Positions 37,547-48,143 are shown, numbered from the stretch's first letter. The stretch: DNA of 64,000 nt from Heliomicrobium gestii (GCF_009877435.1 NZ_WXEX01000008.1:1-64000), one strand, 5' to 3'. Numbers and translations are program-made. The notes: a model not told the origin generated them from the letters alone.

Positions 37547-38221
37547 TCATGCCCTCCTACGAAGCTCCGTCACCAACTGTACTTCCCCCTTGCCGAGATG
37601 AAGCACTTGGGCGATTTCTCCATCGTTGAGCCCGATTCGGCGCAGTTGGGGAATCAACTCGTAGCGCCGTTCTTTGCTCCACTGGCGAGGATCTCCCTCT
37701 CCCAGCGACTTCAACAGCGTTTCTCCTCTGGCCAGGGTGTTGTTGGATGTGTTGGCGCGGGCGTTTTGATGCTGCAGATATTCCTGGATATAAACAGGTC
37801 GAATGGGTTTGATGGTCTCAAAGTCCTGTACGGTGGTGTCGTGATGACGATGAGATTCCGTCTCGATCGTGGCTTCATGGTCTCGAGAATTCAGGAGATC
37901 CGGTCGGTTTTTCTGGAAGGACAGGTCGTCTGATTTGGTTTGTCCTTCAGCCGTCGCCGACAAGCCTTCCAAGCGCTCCAGAAGTTTGCGGGCCCCTTCC
38001 ACCTCTCTTCGCAGATCGTCGACAACTTCGTCGCCGGTCTGCATGGCCGTCGCCAACAGTGTCTCCATATCCCGTTTAACCAGCCGGGCTTCACTCAGTT
38101 GCTTGCGCAGGCTCTCCTGCTCTCTCTTATCATGCTGGTTTTTTCGCTGCATGAATGACGATGTCAAACCGGCACCCATCAAAACGCATCCGATTCCTGT
38201 TAACAGTATGCCGGAATCCAC
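37547..38221 (-). CDS. SwrB-position, DUF6115-like membrane-anchored coiled-coil protein
   Basis: 224 residues: N-terminal membrane helix (ILLTGIGCVLMGAGLTSSF), coiled coil (about 28-95), variable region, and a helix-turn-helix-like end NDGEIAQVLHLGKGEVQLV. Bacillus has swrB (ylxL) after sigD; this gene has the same build and a similar place. SwrB promotes flagellar export-gate assembly. Homology is judged from architecture and the conserved C-terminal motif. Confidence 0.65.
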   Translation of the reverse strand: MDSGILLTGIGCVLMGAGLTSSFMQRKNQHDKREQESLRKQLSEARLVKRDMETLLATAMQTGDEVVDDLRREVEGARKLLERLEGLSATAEGQTKSDDLSFQKNRPDLLNSRDHEATIETESHRHHDTTVQDFETIKPIRPVYIQEYLQHQNARANTSNNTLARGETLLKSLGEGDPRQWSKERRYELIPQLRRIGLNDGEIAQVLHLGKGEVQLVTELRRRA

Positions 38222-38244
38222 AGTGCATCCTCCCCCGATTTCTC

Positions 38245-38571
38245 CTAAATCGTAATATCCAATATCTTGCCTCGCATCGGATCCCCTGCTGGCAAGATAT
38301 CACCTGCCTGCTCGTCCTCTTCCGGTGTTTCCCGATGATCCTGTTTACGCTGCCGCTGTTGTTTTTGTCGCTGACGATCGTCAACACGTGACTCTTCCGA
38401 GTGGGACGATTGCTGCACCATTTTTTGACGGTGCTCCACTTGAGCTTGCGCTTGTTGCGCCACGAACTGTTGCTGCAGTTCCTGCGCCTGCTGCTGCACC
38501 TGTTGCAACCTGCCCACTTCTGTCACCTTGGGAACGATTACCTGCATATCGATGGGACGAATCGTCACCAT
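38245..38571 (-). CDS. Gln-rich small protein of the motility cluster
   Basis: 108 residues. Start TIRPIDMQVIVPKVTEVGRL, then a long Gln/Arg/Glu-rich helix and DMRGKILDITI-like end (PMRGKILDITI). Genes of this build recur in Firmicute flagellar clusters without a known function. ATG with GGGGGTGG upstream. Confidence 0.6.
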   Translation of the reverse strand: MVTIRPIDMQVIVPKVTEVGRLQQVQQQAQELQQQFVAQQAQAQVEHRQKMVQQSSHSEESRVDDRQRQKQQRQRKQDHRETPEEDEQAGDILPAGDPMRGKILDITI

Positions 38572-38608
38572 CTACCACCCCCATCGTACCATGAATGGGC
38601 GCGAAAAT

Positions 38609-40255
38609 CTAGGCGAAGGGAGAGAACCGGAGTTCGCCGCCATCCAGATAAATCATGGTAAAGTCAATGGGATCGCGAATGCGCGTTGTGCATTGGCCGA
38701 TGCGGATATTGACACCGGGATAAAGGCGGGCCGCCACACGGATGCGACCCTTTGCCACCTGTTCAAACTCCGAATCCATACTCTCTTTTTGAGTGGATAA
38801 GGCTTCCACATCCTTATACAACTGCGAATAGGCCTGTGTGAGCTTCCAAAGCAGCATGCGCTTCTCCATGGGAAGCTGCCCTTGTTTTTTCTCCCACTCC
38901 TTCAACACATTTACGGCTTTTTCTGTTTTATCCAGGTTAGCGCGCGCGTCAAGAAGTTTCTTCGCCAGATCGTTGTAGGCCGCCCGTTTTTCCGGGCGAA
39001 TGCCCACCTCGATTTCCGTTATCGTGGAGTGAAGGGAACCGACGTTCTTTGCGTTGATCTCTTCCCCAGCGCGACAGCGACCGCCGACGATCAAGCCTTT
39101 TTTACCGCCAACACTGACGCTTCTTCCGGCATCGACAGTGGAGTGCATGATCCCTTCGCCGACGACAATGTCTCCTCCCGCTTTAACGGTAGCGTTCTCG
39201 ATAAACCGGGTGATCACATTGCCACTGACATTGACGAGCGATTTTTGTTGCCCCTGAATCCCTTGACGCACCGTGAGGCTTCCGCCAACATTGACCGAAC
39301 CGCCGTCGATGGAACCGCCCACTTCCAGATCCCCTTCACAGTTGACCTGAAAACCATAGGTGATGGATCCTCGAATAACGATAGATCCGAGAAAATTCAA
39401 ATTTCCGGAGGAAAAATCTACATCGCCCTTCAGCTCAAAGACGGGATCCACCTGGATTCGTTCGCCATTAAAATACACATGACCGGCGGAGGCTGCCATC
39501 AAGATACAACCATCATCGCTGAGCTGTGTGTTTTTTCCGGCTGGTATGCGCACATCCTTGCCTGGACGCGGCCGGATTTCCTTCCCCAGCACCGTAGATC
39601 CCAGCACACCCTCTGTCGGAGGGGTGCGGATGGCAAGGATTTCACCAGGCTGAACATTGCGGATTAGATTTAAATTGTAAAAATCGACCCGTCCATCTTC
39701 CAACTCAACAGGCCGAATCCGCGTATCCGTATTGACTTTATAATCGATCTTGGCATTTTTGCCATCCTCGGGTGGCTTTCCAGCAGCGACAGTAACTCGT
39801 TGACCCGTAAGGATGTGTGTGAGGGCATGGTTGATCTTTTCTTCATCAATACCAAACACAACGCCGGCCTGCTCCATAGCCCGTTTGGCCGCATCCGCTG
39901 TAACCGCCTTGCCGCCACGAGGCGGATAGACGACCAGATAAGCCCGCATACCGTCACGATCAATTTCCACCTTCACCTGACCGTCGCGAATAATCTCCTG
40001 CTGTGGTTCGGCAATGACGACGTTTTGTTCCATGCGGAAGACCGCTGTACGGATAACTTGCTGGTCTGGGTTGCGGATTTCCCGCTCTTTTACATCGTGG
40101 ATGACCTCCTCCACGGTAACCGCTCTCCCCATGCCAACAGGCGGAAAAACAGAGAGAACAACCCCCTCCGAACGGTATTCAATCTGATAACAGCCGTGGC
40201 GGTTTTCGGAAACAGACACATCGTCCGAAACAATCTCCCTATTGGAACCGCTCAC
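38609..40255 (-). CDS. FapA-family protein (DUF342)
   Basis: 548 residues. The C-terminal half is a run of short glycine-spaced beta-helix repeats (VNCEGDLEVGGSIDGGSVNV, VKAGGDIVVGEGIMH) typical of FapA/DUF342, followed by a coiled coil. The N-terminal part contains about two jag-like KH-ish modules. DUF342 proteins are often next to sigD or chemotaxis genes; function is uncertain. GTG start with GGAGGTGA 4 nt upstream, 38 nt downstream of sigD. Confidence 0.85.
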   Translation of the reverse strand: MSGSNREIVSDDVSVSENRHGCYQIEYRSEGVVLSVFPPVGMGRAVTVEEVIHDVKEREIRNPDQQVIRTAVFRMEQNVVIAEPQQEIIRDGQVKVEIDRDGMRAYLVVYPPRGGKAVTADAAKRAMEQAGVVFGIDEEKINHALTHILTGQRVTVAAGKPPEDGKNAKIDYKVNTDTRIRPVELEDGRVDFYNLNLIRNVQPGEILAIRTPPTEGVLGSTVLGKEIRPRPGKDVRIPAGKNTQLSDDGCILMAASAGHVYFNGERIQVDPVFELKGDVDFSSGNLNFLGSIVIRGSITYGFQVNCEGDLEVGGSIDGGSVNVGGSLTVRQGIQGQQKSLVNVSGNVITRFIENATVKAGGDIVVGEGIMHSTVDAGRSVSVGGKKGLIVGGRCRAGEEINAKNVGSLHSTITEIEVGIRPEKRAAYNDLAKKLLDARANLDKTEKAVNVLKEWEKKQGQLPMEKRMLLWKLTQAYSQLYKDVEALSTQKESMDSEFEQVAKGRIRVAARLYPGVNIRIGQCTTRIRDPIDFTMIYLDGGELRFSPFA

Positions 40256-40293
40256 AATCTCACCTCCGGAGGCTCCGATTTTGTCAAAATCGA

Positions 40294-41094
40294 TCAGAGA
40301 ATTTTCTTTTTCTGCCTCGCCAATTGGCCCCGCAACCGTAACACGGCCTTTGTGTGCAATTGTGAAATGCGCGATTCCGAGACTCCGATCACAGCTCCGA
40401 TTTCTTTCAACGTCAACCCTTCATAGTAGTAGAGGGCGATCACCGTGCGTTCTTTCTCAGCCAACTTGTCAATGGCGCAGGCGAGCATCTTTCGCGTCTC
40501 TTCAAATTCCAAGGCGGCTGTCGGTTCTTCCACCTGATCGTCAGCCAAAGAGTCGATCAGGCGAACCGGATCCCCCTTATCGGAATCAGTCATCCAGTAT
40601 TCATCGAGAGACATGATGGTAGTCGCTTGCGCGTCCAGCAGCAGTTTGGCAAATTCATTGGCGGTAAGCCCTAAGGCCTGAGCGACTTCCTCATCACTCG
40701 CCTCACGACCGAAACGATTGGCAAGTGCAGCATAGGTCTTTTCCAACTCCCGCGTCTTTTGCCGTACAGAAACAGGCACCCAATCCATCGAGCGCAAGCC
40801 ATCCAGTATAGAGCCACGGATGCGAGCAATCGCATAGGTTTCAAACTTCAATCCACGAGAGGGATCAAACTTCTCAATGGCGTCCATAAGACCAAACACA
40901 CCATAACTGATCAAGTCATCCCGCTCCACGTTGGATGGGAGACTGATCGCTAACCGGCCGGCGACAAACTTCACCAAAGGGGCATATATCAGGATCAGTT
41001 CCTCGCGAGCCGCTGGATCCTTATGATCTTTGTAAGAATTCCAGAGGGCGCCTGCTCTCGCCGTGTCTTTCGCCGGTATAATTATCGTCTCCAC
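40294..41094 (-). CDS. sigD: RNA polymerase sigma factor for flagellar genes (SigD/FliA/WhiG family)
   Basis: 266 residues with regions 2 (DLISYGVFGLMDAIEKFDPS), 3 (WVPVSVRQKTRELEKTYAAL) and 4 (ERTVIALYYYEGLTLKEIGA with HTH VSESRISQLHTKAV). Directs transcription of late flagellar and chemotaxis genes. As in Bacillus it closes the flagellar/chemotaxis operon. The GTG start has a weak, closely spaced ribosome site. Confidence 0.95.
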   Translation of the reverse strand: METIIIPAKDTARAGALWNSYKDHKDPAAREELILIYAPLVKFVAGRLAISLPSNVERDDLISYGVFGLMDAIEKFDPSRGLKFETYAIARIRGSILDGLRSMDWVPVSVRQKTRELEKTYAALANRFGREASDEEVAQALGLTANEFAKLLLDAQATTIMSLDEYWMTDSDKGDPVRLIDSLADDQVEEPTAALEFEETRKMLACAIDKLAEKERTVIALYYYEGLTLKEIGAVIGVSESRISQLHTKAVLRLRGQLARQKKKIL

Positions 41095-41133
41095 CTACCC
41101 CGGTCCTGAAATGATTGTTCGAATTGGTTCCGG

Positions 41134-41505
41134 TCAATCATCCAACTGCATCTTCCGCACGATTTCCGCAGCCCGTGAGGGATCATCAGCCAGCAGCCGG
41201 TCCAGATCCGCATCAATCTGCCCAGGCACAAAGGGATTCATCGCAGGAACCTGGACATCGACCCTTTCCCCCTTCGCCCCCCCGTCCCTAGGAACAGCCC
41301 GCGCGTTATCATCGTCATCACCGGTAAGAATGCGAGCAAGGTAGTAGATGATCCCATAGGTCAAGGCGCCGACAACCGCTGCAGCGCTAAAACTGCGAAG
41401 CAAAAGGGCCGTCCATGAGACAGAGGCGCTAAGGGCGACGATAGCGGTGAGCAGCCAGACAAACGTGGCAAAGGTAATCGTTATCCAAACTTTGGCGCCC
41501 CCCAA
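41134..41505 (-). CDS. Two-helix membrane protein between cheD and sigD
   Basis: 123 residues: two membrane helices (about 7-29 and 35-58) then an acidic hydrophilic tail ending DADLDRLLADDPSRAAEIVRK. No family recognised. Tight spacing to cheD (12 nt) and sigD (39 nt) makes it part of the operon. Confidence 0.7.
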   Translation of the reverse strand: MGGAKVWITITFATFVWLLTAIVALSASVSWTALLLRSFSAAAVVGALTYGIIYYLARILTGDDDDNARAVPRDGGAKGERVDVQVPAMNPFVPGQIDADLDRLLADDPSRAAEIVRKMQLDD

Positions 41506-41517
41506 TGTCCTACCTCC

Positions 41518-41997
41518 CTAAACCGCCTTCTCGCCGCGATCGATAGTGCGAATGTGCAATTTGCCTGTCATCGTATCCAATTCAATGGTTCGTCCGAAAT
41601 TGCCCCCCGTCTCCCGGGCCAAAAGGGGGATGTTTTCCTGTTTCAATCGCTGAAGGACAGCCTCGGCGTTCCGTTCTCCGATCCGCATCACATCGGACGC
41701 GCCGGGAAAGGAAAACATCTGTGCGCCTCCGGCGATCTTCGCCACCAAACGGCTCTTGACAGCGCCCAGTCTGGTCATCTCATCCAGGAGAACGGGGATT
41801 GCCGTATCCGCAAACTTGGCCTTGTTTTCGGAACTACGAGCCTGGGTGGATGCAGGCAGCATGATATGGGCCAGTCCTCCGACTTTGGCAACGGCATCAT
41901 ACAAACAGATTCCAATGCAGGATCCAAGACCTGAAGTCATTAGGTTGTCTGGCGCCTTAGATGCCTTCAGGTCGGCCATGCCCACCTTGATCAGCAT
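41518..41997 (-). CDS. cheD: Chemoreceptor glutamine deamidase CheD
   Basis: 159 residues. Catalytic cysteine and histidine in SGLGSCIGICLYD and GGLAHIMLP, and the conserved threonine region. Deamidates receptor glutamines and, in Bacillus, works with CheC. No cheC lies beside it here. GGAGG is directly before the ATG, so the exact start is uncertain. Confidence 0.95.
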   Translation of the reverse strand: MLIKVGMADLKASKAPDNLMTSGLGSCIGICLYDAVAKVGGLAHIMLPASTQARSSENKAKFADTAIPVLLDEMTRLGAVKSRLVAKIAGGAQMFSFPGASDVMRIGERNAEAVLQRLKQENIPLLARETGGNFGRTIELDTMTGKLHIRTIDRGEKAV

Positions 41998-42094
41998 GCC
42001 TCCATCATCCCTTCACACCTGACGCCGCCATGAAAGGCAAGACAATTAATTATCATCATGGGGCGGCAAGCGATGTTTCGATTCCTGCCGCGAT

Positions 42095-42553
42095 TTACCC
42101 CTCTTCCGTAGCGGCGAGATCGATGATCTTTTCTAGATTGACAAGAATCAACAAGCGCTCGCCAAGCTTGCCAACGCCATGGATATAGTCAAGATCGACG
42201 CTACCACAGAGGCCGGGTGGCGGTTCAACAGCGGTGGAAGGAATGCGTGTCACCTCAGAGACGCCGTCAACGATGATGCCTACGGTGATCTCTTTGACTT
42301 TGACGATGATGATGCGTGTCCGCTCTGTCGTTTCCCGCGGAGGTTGTGAGAACCGTTTCCGCAGATCGATGACAGGCACAACATTCCCGCGCAGATTGAT
42401 GACGCCTTCCACGTAAAATGGAGCTTTGGGCACCCGGGTGATATTCAAAAACCGAATGATTTCCTGGACATAATGGATATCCACAGCATATTCTTCACCG
42501 GCCAGCGCGAACGCGACAAGTTGAAGTTCATCGGAAAAATCTTTTTGTTCCAC
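42095..42553 (-). CDS. cheW: Chemotaxis coupling protein CheW
   Basis: 152 residues, two SH3-like lobes: LQLVAFALAGEEYAVDIHYV, ITRVPKAPFYVEGVINLRG and VIDLRKRF. Links receptors to CheA. The start is GTG 42553 with AGGAGG 8 nt upstream. 12 nt downstream of cheA. Confidence 0.96.
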   Translation of the reverse strand: MEQKDFSDELQLVAFALAGEEYAVDIHYVQEIIRFLNITRVPKAPFYVEGVINLRGNVVPVIDLRKRFSQPPRETTERTRIIIVKVKEITVGIIVDGVSEVTRIPSTAVEPPPGLCGSVDLDYIHGVGKLGERLLILVNLEKIIDLAATEEG

Positions 42554-42565
42554 GGCCCTCACCTC

Positions 42566-44686
42566 CTAAAACAGTGTGCCGACGTCGAGGATCAGAGAAA
42601 CATGACCATTGCCGAGGATGGCCGCTCCGGCAATGCCGCTGATGCCTTGCAGCAGCTTGCCCGGTGATTTGATGACGATTTCCTGCTGTCCAATCAGTGA
42701 ATCGACAATCAGACCCGCCTTCTTTTCTCCCTTACGGACGACAACAACATAGAGTTCTTCCGGTGTCTCAGCTATTTTCGGAACCTCTAGGACTTTATCC
42801 AAACGGACCAGAGGCAACACGCTGCCGCGCAGCAGGACAACCTCCTGGTTTTGCACGTTTTTAATCTGCGAGGGAACAATGCTTGTCGTCTCATCGATGG
42901 TGCCAAGGGGGATGGCGTAGATTTCTTCGCCCACATTGACCAGCAACGCCTGGATGATGGCCAGGGTAAGGGGCAAGCGGATTTTAAACATGGTCCCCGC
43001 ATTGGGCCTTGTTTCGATCTCCACGGAGCCGCTCAGCGCTTCGATCTTGGTGCGCACTGCGTCAAGACCGACACCACGGCCCGATACGTCGGAGACCTTC
43101 TCCGCCGTTGAAAAGCCGGCGAGGAAAATCAGGTTCAGTGCGCCTTGATCATCCAACTGTTCGGCTTCTTTGGCGGTGATCAGGCCTTTTTGCACGGCCT
43201 TGTTCCGCAATACCTGCGGATCCATGCCCTTGCCATCGTCATCCACTTCAATGATTACGTTATTGCCTTCATGTTTGGCTACCAGTCGAACAACCGCTTC
43301 AACGGGCTTTCCTTTTTGCCGGCGTACCTCGGGAAGTTCAACACCATGGTCGATGGCGTTGCGGATCAGATGAACCAGGGGGTCGCCAATCTCATCGATA
43401 ACGGTGCGATCCAACTCGGTCTCTTTACCTTCGACGATGAGATTGATCTCTTTCCCGAGTTCCTTGGCCAAGTCGCGAACCATGCGGGGGAATCGGTTGA
43501 AGACCTGTTCGATGGGAACCATGCGGACTTTCATCACCACGTTTTGCAGGTCCGTGGTGATCCGGTCGATATGCTCAATCGTTTCGTTCAGTTCTGTCAG
43601 GTTGCTCGTCGTGGAAATCTGCTCCAGGCGGGTTTTGTTGATAACCAGTTCACCGACGAGGTTCATCAGGTTATCTAGGCGCTCAATATCGACACGAACG
43701 GTCTGACTGCCCTTTGATTTGCGAACCTCCGCGGCTCCGGCGCCAGCAGCAGCAGTCGATCGAGCTTTGCCAGGTACGGCTGTGTCCGCTGCGGTTATAA
43801 CCTCCTGCTCCTTCTCCTGCTCGGTGCTGGAGACAACCTCTATTTCCTGTCCTTCCTGAATGCGCACATCACCAATATTGAGCGGTGTGATCGCCTCAAC
43901 GCGAACTTCGGCGATCGAGTCAAGCGTTTTCTGGACCTGCGCCTCATCGTGGCGAGTCACAATCACAACCTGGAAGGAAGTGTCGAATTTTTCGTCTTCC
44001 AGCTCTTGCGCAGATGGGACAGACTTGATGATTTCACCGATCTCTTCGAGATTGCGAAATACCATGTATGCCCGGGCTGATTTCATCACACACCCAGGCG
44101 CCAATTCCACTTGAATGTGGTATGCGCTGAATCGCTTGCGCTGTGCTTCGTGAAGCAATGTGAGATCATACTGGTTGATTTCGAAGGCGTTGAGGATCTC
44201 CGGTCCGCCCACCACCGGAAGTATCGCTTCCTCCATTGGTTTCGGTTCGCTCGCGCCAACCGCCTCCGGTTTCCTCACTTTGGGCGCTGAAGCAACATCA
44301 GTCAGTTGACCCTGACCAGCCTTGCGCAGTTGAGCAACCAGTTCTGAGATGTCCGCGGTTCCCGTGTCACCGCTGCTGATGGACTCTACCATGCTTTCAA
44401 GCGCATCGAGGCATCGAAAGAGCAGATCGACGATGGCTGTGTTGACAGTCACCTGCCCTCCCCGAAGTACGGACAAAACATTCTCCATCTCATGGGTGAG
44501 TTCGGCGATGCGCTCAAAGCCCATCGTCGCGGACATACCCTTTAAGGTATGGGCGGAACGAAAGATCTCATCGAGAATCGCCAGATCCTGCGGGTTGTCT
44601 TCCAACTCCAGTATTTTTTGGTTGAGCGCTTGCAGATGCTCTCGAGATTCTTCCATAAACATGTCCATGTATTGTGACATATCCAT
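42566..44686 (-). CDS. cheA: Chemotaxis histidine kinase CheA
   Basis: 706 residues: HPt domain ([14 protein letters not shown] carries the phosphorylated His), a P2-type CheY/CheB-docking region with a linker, dimerisation (P3) around [20 protein letters not shown], ATPase ([20 protein letters not shown]) and a C-terminal CheW-like domain. ATG 44686 gives the family start [10 protein letters not shown]; an upstream in-frame GTG at 44698 touches the GGAGG. Confidence 0.97.
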   Translation of the reverse strand: MDMSQYMDMFMEESREHLQALNQKILELEDNPQDLAILDEIFRSAHTLKGMSATMGFERIAELTHEMENVLSVLRGGQVTVNTAIVDLLFRCLDALESMVESISSGDTGTADISELVAQLRKAGQGQLTDVASAPKVRKPEAVGASEPKPMEEAILPVVGGPEILNAFEINQYDLTLLHEAQRKRFSAYHIQVELAPGCVMKSARAYMVFRNLEEIGEIIKSVPSAQELEDEKFDTSFQVVIVTRHDEAQVQKTLDSIAEVRVEAITPLNIGDVRIQEGQEIEVVSSTEQEKEQEVITAADTAVPGKARSTAAAGAGAAEVRKSKGSQTVRVDIERLDNLMNLVGELVINKTRLEQISTTSNLTELNETIEHIDRITTDLQNVVMKVRMVPIEQVFNRFPRMVRDLAKELGKEINLIVEGKETELDRTVIDEIGDPLVHLIRNAIDHGVELPEVRRQKGKPVEAVVRLVAKHEGNNVIIEVDDDGKGMDPQVLRNKAVQKGLITAKEAEQLDDQGALNLIFLAGFSTAEKVSDVSGRGVGLDAVRTKIEALSGSVEIETRPNAGTMFKIRLPLTLAIIQALLVNVGEEIYAIPLGTIDETTSIVPSQIKNVQNQEVVLLRGSVLPLVRLDKVLEVPKIAETPEELYVVVVRKGEKKAGLIVDSLIGQQEIVIKSPGKLLQGISGIAGAAILGNGHVSLILDVGTLF

Positions 44687-44716
44687 CTCGTTCTTCACAC
44701 CTCCATAGTTGCCGAA

Positions 44717-45865
44717 CTATCTGTCCTGCAATAATTTTACTATCTCATCGGCGACGCCGTTTAGGGGAACCACTTTATCAACGCAGCCCGATTCGATGGC
44801 GACTTTTGGCATTCCAAAAACCACACAGGTCGAGGCGTCTTCCGCAATTGTGCGACCTTGACGACTCTTGATCAACTTCATTCCTTCGGTTCCATCGCCA
44901 CCCATCCCCGTCAGGATCACACCTACCATCGGGGACCAGAATTGTTGGGCAGCGGAGAGCATCATCACATCCACGGCTGGCCTATGTCCACCTACCGGCG
45001 GTTCCTGCGTCAGTTTCACCCGCATCTGTCGCCCTGTTCCAGGCTGTTCCACTACAGCAACCTTGAAATGATAGTCACCCGGCGCGATGTACACGACACC
45101 CGTTTGAATTTCTTCCCCATCTTGCGCCTCTTTCACTTTCAATGCTGACGCAGCGTCAAGACGCTCTGCCAGCGATCGCGTAAAACCAGGCGGCATGTGC
45201 TGGACGATGAGAACAGCAGCGCCAAGATCGGCTGGAAGTTTGGGGATGACCTCATAGAGCGCCTTTGGACCGCCTGTCGACGTGCCGAGCAGCACCAGTT
45301 TATTCAGCCGCTGCGTCCCCAAGCCTGGAAGGATTTTCGCCCGCGCGACTGGAGGGACTGCTGGCGCCACCGCTGGTGTCGGTTGCGCCGATGGGGTGGA
45401 AGTCGCTGACGGCGGAGAAAAGGGCGATTTTAGCGGGCGGTAATCGACCACCCGCGGCCGAACCTTAGCGATAGCCGCCACTTTTAGCTTGCCGATCAAC
45501 TCCTGGCGGACCTTGTGGATATCGAGGGAGATGGAGCCCGACGGTTTGGGAATAAAGTCAACTGCGCCTTTTTGCAGCGCCTGCATGGTAGCGTCGGCGC
45601 CTTGTTGGGTCAAACTGGATAACATGACAACAGGCATGGGTCGGGAGGCCATGATGCGTTCCAGGGTGGTCAGTCCATCCATTACAGGCATTTCCACATC
45701 CAAGGTGACAACATCAGGAGACAACTGGGCGATTTTTTCCAAAGCATCCTGCCCGTTGCGCGCCGTTCCCACAACAACCATTCCAGGTTCGGCAACGATC
45801 ATATCTGTTATCACTTTGCGCATGAATGCGGAGTCGTCGACTACCAATACTTTGATCTGCGGCAT
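44717..45865 (-). CDS. cheB: Chemotaxis protein-glutamate methylesterase CheB
   Basis: 382 residues: receiver domain (VLVVDDSAFMRK, phosphorylated Asp in TLDVEMPVMDG), Pro/Ala-rich linker, methylesterase with catalytic Ser in GTSTGGPKAL, His in VQHMPPGF and Asp in GMGGDGTEGM. Removes receptor methyl groups for adaptation. ATG 45865 has GGGAGTG 5 nt upstream; the frame is open further upstream without support. Confidence 0.97.
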   Translation of the reverse strand: MPQIKVLVVDDSAFMRKVITDMIVAEPGMVVVGTARNGQDALEKIAQLSPDVVTLDVEMPVMDGLTTLERIMASRPMPVVMLSSLTQQGADATMQALQKGAVDFIPKPSGSISLDIHKVRQELIGKLKVAAIAKVRPRVVDYRPLKSPFSPPSATSTPSAQPTPAVAPAVPPVARAKILPGLGTQRLNKLVLLGTSTGGPKALYEVIPKLPADLGAAVLIVQHMPPGFTRSLAERLDAASALKVKEAQDGEEIQTGVVYIAPGDYHFKVAVVEQPGTGRQMRVKLTQEPPVGGHRPAVDVMMLSAAQQFWSPMVGVILTGMGGDGTEGMKLIKSRQGRTIAEDASTCVVFGMPKVAIESGCVDKVVPLNGVADEIVKLLQDR

Positions 45866-45942
45866 ATGATCACTCCCGCACTTTTCTGCCGTCCTAATGT
45901 TTTTCTTCCACGCAGGCTTGTTTTTTTCCTGCAAAAGCGGCT

Positions 45943-46830
45943 TTACCGAAAAAAGCTTTTCATTCGCCGGAACATCCGTGTGATCCCCTCTCGTCCTTCG
46001 TAGCGAACCGGCAGGTTGCAGAGGGTAGCCGCCAGTTTCGAAACCGCTAAAGAAGCCGGTGTGTGTTGGTTTTGCAGATAAAAGGGCATCTGTGACTTAA
46101 CGGCCTTCGGCACAGTGGGGTCATCCGGAATCGTACCAACAATCACGATGTCTCGGTGCAAAAATTGGCGAACAGCCATGGATAGCTTCTTCGCCACGCT
46201 ATCTCCTTCTTTATCGTCATCGACCCGATTGATGACGACCGAGATGGGCTTGCCTCGTTGCATGGAATCGACGGACTTGATCAAACCGTAGGCATCGGTA
46301 ATCGCTGTCGGCTCAGGAGTAGTGACAACAAGCAATTCATCGGCAGCAAAAATATAGGAAAGAACATTCCGGGAAATGCCGGCGCCCGTATCGATCAGAA
46401 ATATATCTGCTGAACTCTCCATGCCTGACAGCCTGGTGATAAAGTCATCCAGTTCCCCTGCGCTCAAATCAGCCAATTCGACAATGCCGGAACCACCGGA
46501 GATGGTCTGAATTCCTTTCGGACCTGTAAACACCACCTCATCCAATGTCTTTTCTCCACGGATCACATGGTATAGATTATGAGGGGGGACTTTCCCCAAA
46601 ATCACGTCAATATTGGCCATACCCATATCGGCGTCAAGAATCAACACCCGAAAACCATAATCGATCAAGGCGAGACCAAGATTCAGCGTCAGATTGGTCT
46701 TGCCGACGCCCCCTTTTCCACTTGATACACAGATTACCCGTGTCGACGGCGAATCGCCCCGAATTGTCCGTTCCGTTGTCTGCCGCATGTTATTCATCAT
46801 AATCCGCAGCTTTTCGGCTTGATCTTTCAT
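45943..46830 (-). CDS. flhG: Flagellar number regulator FlhG (MinD/ParA-type ATPase)
   Basis: 295 residues. Deviant Walker A SSGKGGVGKTNLTLNLG and Walker B VLILDADMGMANID; amphipathic end typical of membrane targeting. It activates FlhF GTPase and controls flagellar number. The start overlaps the flhF stop by 1 nt. Confidence 0.96.
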   Translation of the reverse strand: MKDQAEKLRIMMNNMRQTTERTIRGDSPSTRVICVSSGKGGVGKTNLTLNLGLALIDYGFRVLILDADMGMANIDVILGKVPPHNLYHVIRGEKTLDEVVFTGPKGIQTISGGSGIVELADLSAGELDDFITRLSGMESSADIFLIDTGAGISRNVLSYIFAADELLVVTTPEPTAITDAYGLIKSVDSMQRGKPISVVINRVDDDKEGDSVAKKLSMAVRQFLHRDIVIVGTIPDDPTVPKAVKSQMPFYLQNQHTPASLAVSKLAATLCNLPVRYEGREGITRMFRRMKSFFR

Positions 46831-48143
46831 CAGTTCGTCTCTCCATAGATCAGATTGGACAACTTTTTCGGGTCGGCGACCTCCATATCATCGGGAACAT
46901 TCTGACCGGTAGTGACATAGGAGAGTGGTTTTCCCGTTCCATGGATGAGGTTAAGAATGGATCCGTAATGGCTCGTCTCATCCAGTTTGGTAAAGAGATA
47001 GCGGTCGATGTTCATCGGGGAGAAACACTCAGTGATTTGCATCAAATCCTTGAATTTTGTCGTTGCCGACAATACCAGAATGGTCCGACTGGGTTGGCTT
47101 ATCTCCACGTAAGCGCTCAGTTCTTCCAGTTGGCTGCCGTTCTTATGACTCCGGCCTGCTGTGTCGACCAGCAGCAACTCCTTGTCCTGGTGACGTTCAA
47201 TCGCGGAACGCAGCGCCTGCGGTGTAAAGACAACATCAACGGGAACGCCGATGATGTCACCAAAGGTTTTCAACTGTTCCACTGCAGCGATCCGGTAGGT
47301 GTCAGCGGTGATCAATCCCACTTTACGCCGATTAACGATCGAAAAGGTAGCTGCCAGCTTGGCGATGGTGGTGGTTTTGCCTACGCCGGTGGGGCCAACC
47401 ATCATCACCACTTCCTGACTTTTTACCGTGTCAGGCAACAGTATCGGACGGGGTTGCCCCAATAAGGATTCTAACTGGGCCAGCACAAGCCTGCGCGCCC
47501 GTTCAGGGCTCCAGTCGCCCTGCTCATCATTGTTTTCAATGATCTGACGGATGATTTGGCGCGCCAGCGTCTCATCGACTTCATTGTCCACCAGTCTTTT
47601 ATATGCCGAATGCAACTCGACAGGAAGGTTGGCATCGGCTTCATCCAGCCGTCCCAGAATTTCACCCATTAACAGCTTCATTTGTTTCAGTTCGCTGTCA
47701 ATAACGCTCTGACTGGTATCTCCCACCGTTTCGACTTTTTTGACAGACAACCCTTCTCGTGAAGTGTCGCCGCTCACAATCGCGTCAATAGGATGAACGG
47801 CTCCTCTGGTGAGTGGAGCGACAGCCGGAACCATCACCGGCACAACGTCAGGAGCACGCTTACGGGCTTCCGTCGTCACAGGGGTCTCGCGTGAGCGAAG
47901 CATTCCCTGTGGTTCAGGGGAACGCACCAGCCCGATGGGCTCGCGGGAATGAGCCTCCCGCGCGATGACCGAGTTGTCCTCCACAGCACCGGTGATCTCC
48001 ACCATTTCCCGAGAGAACAGCCCCAAGAGACCTCCCTCTTTGATCTTCCGGGTGTGAAGGATGACAGCGTCCTTCCCCATTTCCTGCTTCATTTTATTCA
48101 TGGCTTCCTGCACCGTCGGCGCAACGAATCGTTTGACCCGCAA
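46830..48143 (-). CDS. flhF: Flagellar placement GTPase FlhF
   Basis: 437 residues, SRP-type GTPase: N-terminal basic B region (KRFVAPTVQEAMNKMKQEMG), N domain, then G domain with GPTGVGKTTTIAKLAA, LVDTAGRSHKNG and TKLDETSHYG. Marks the site of flagellar assembly. TTG start 4 nt after flhA. Confidence 0.96.
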   Translation of the reverse strand: MRVKRFVAPTVQEAMNKMKQEMGKDAVILHTRKIKEGGLLGLFSREMVEITGAVEDNSVIAREAHSREPIGLVRSPEPQGMLRSRETPVTTEARKRAPDVVPVMVPAVAPLTRGAVHPIDAIVSGDTSREGLSVKKVETVGDTSQSVIDSELKQMKLLMGEILGRLDEADANLPVELHSAYKRLVDNEVDETLARQIIRQIIENNDEQGDWSPERARRLVLAQLESLLGQPRPILLPDTVKSQEVVMMVGPTGVGKTTTIAKLAATFSIVNRRKVGLITADTYRIAAVEQLKTFGDIIGVPVDVVFTPQALRSAIERHQDKELLLVDTAGRSHKNGSQLEELSAYVEISQPSRTILVLSATTKFKDLMQITECFSPMNIDRYLFTKLDETSHYGSILNLIHGTGKPLSYVTTGQNVPDDMEVADPKKLSNLIYGETN

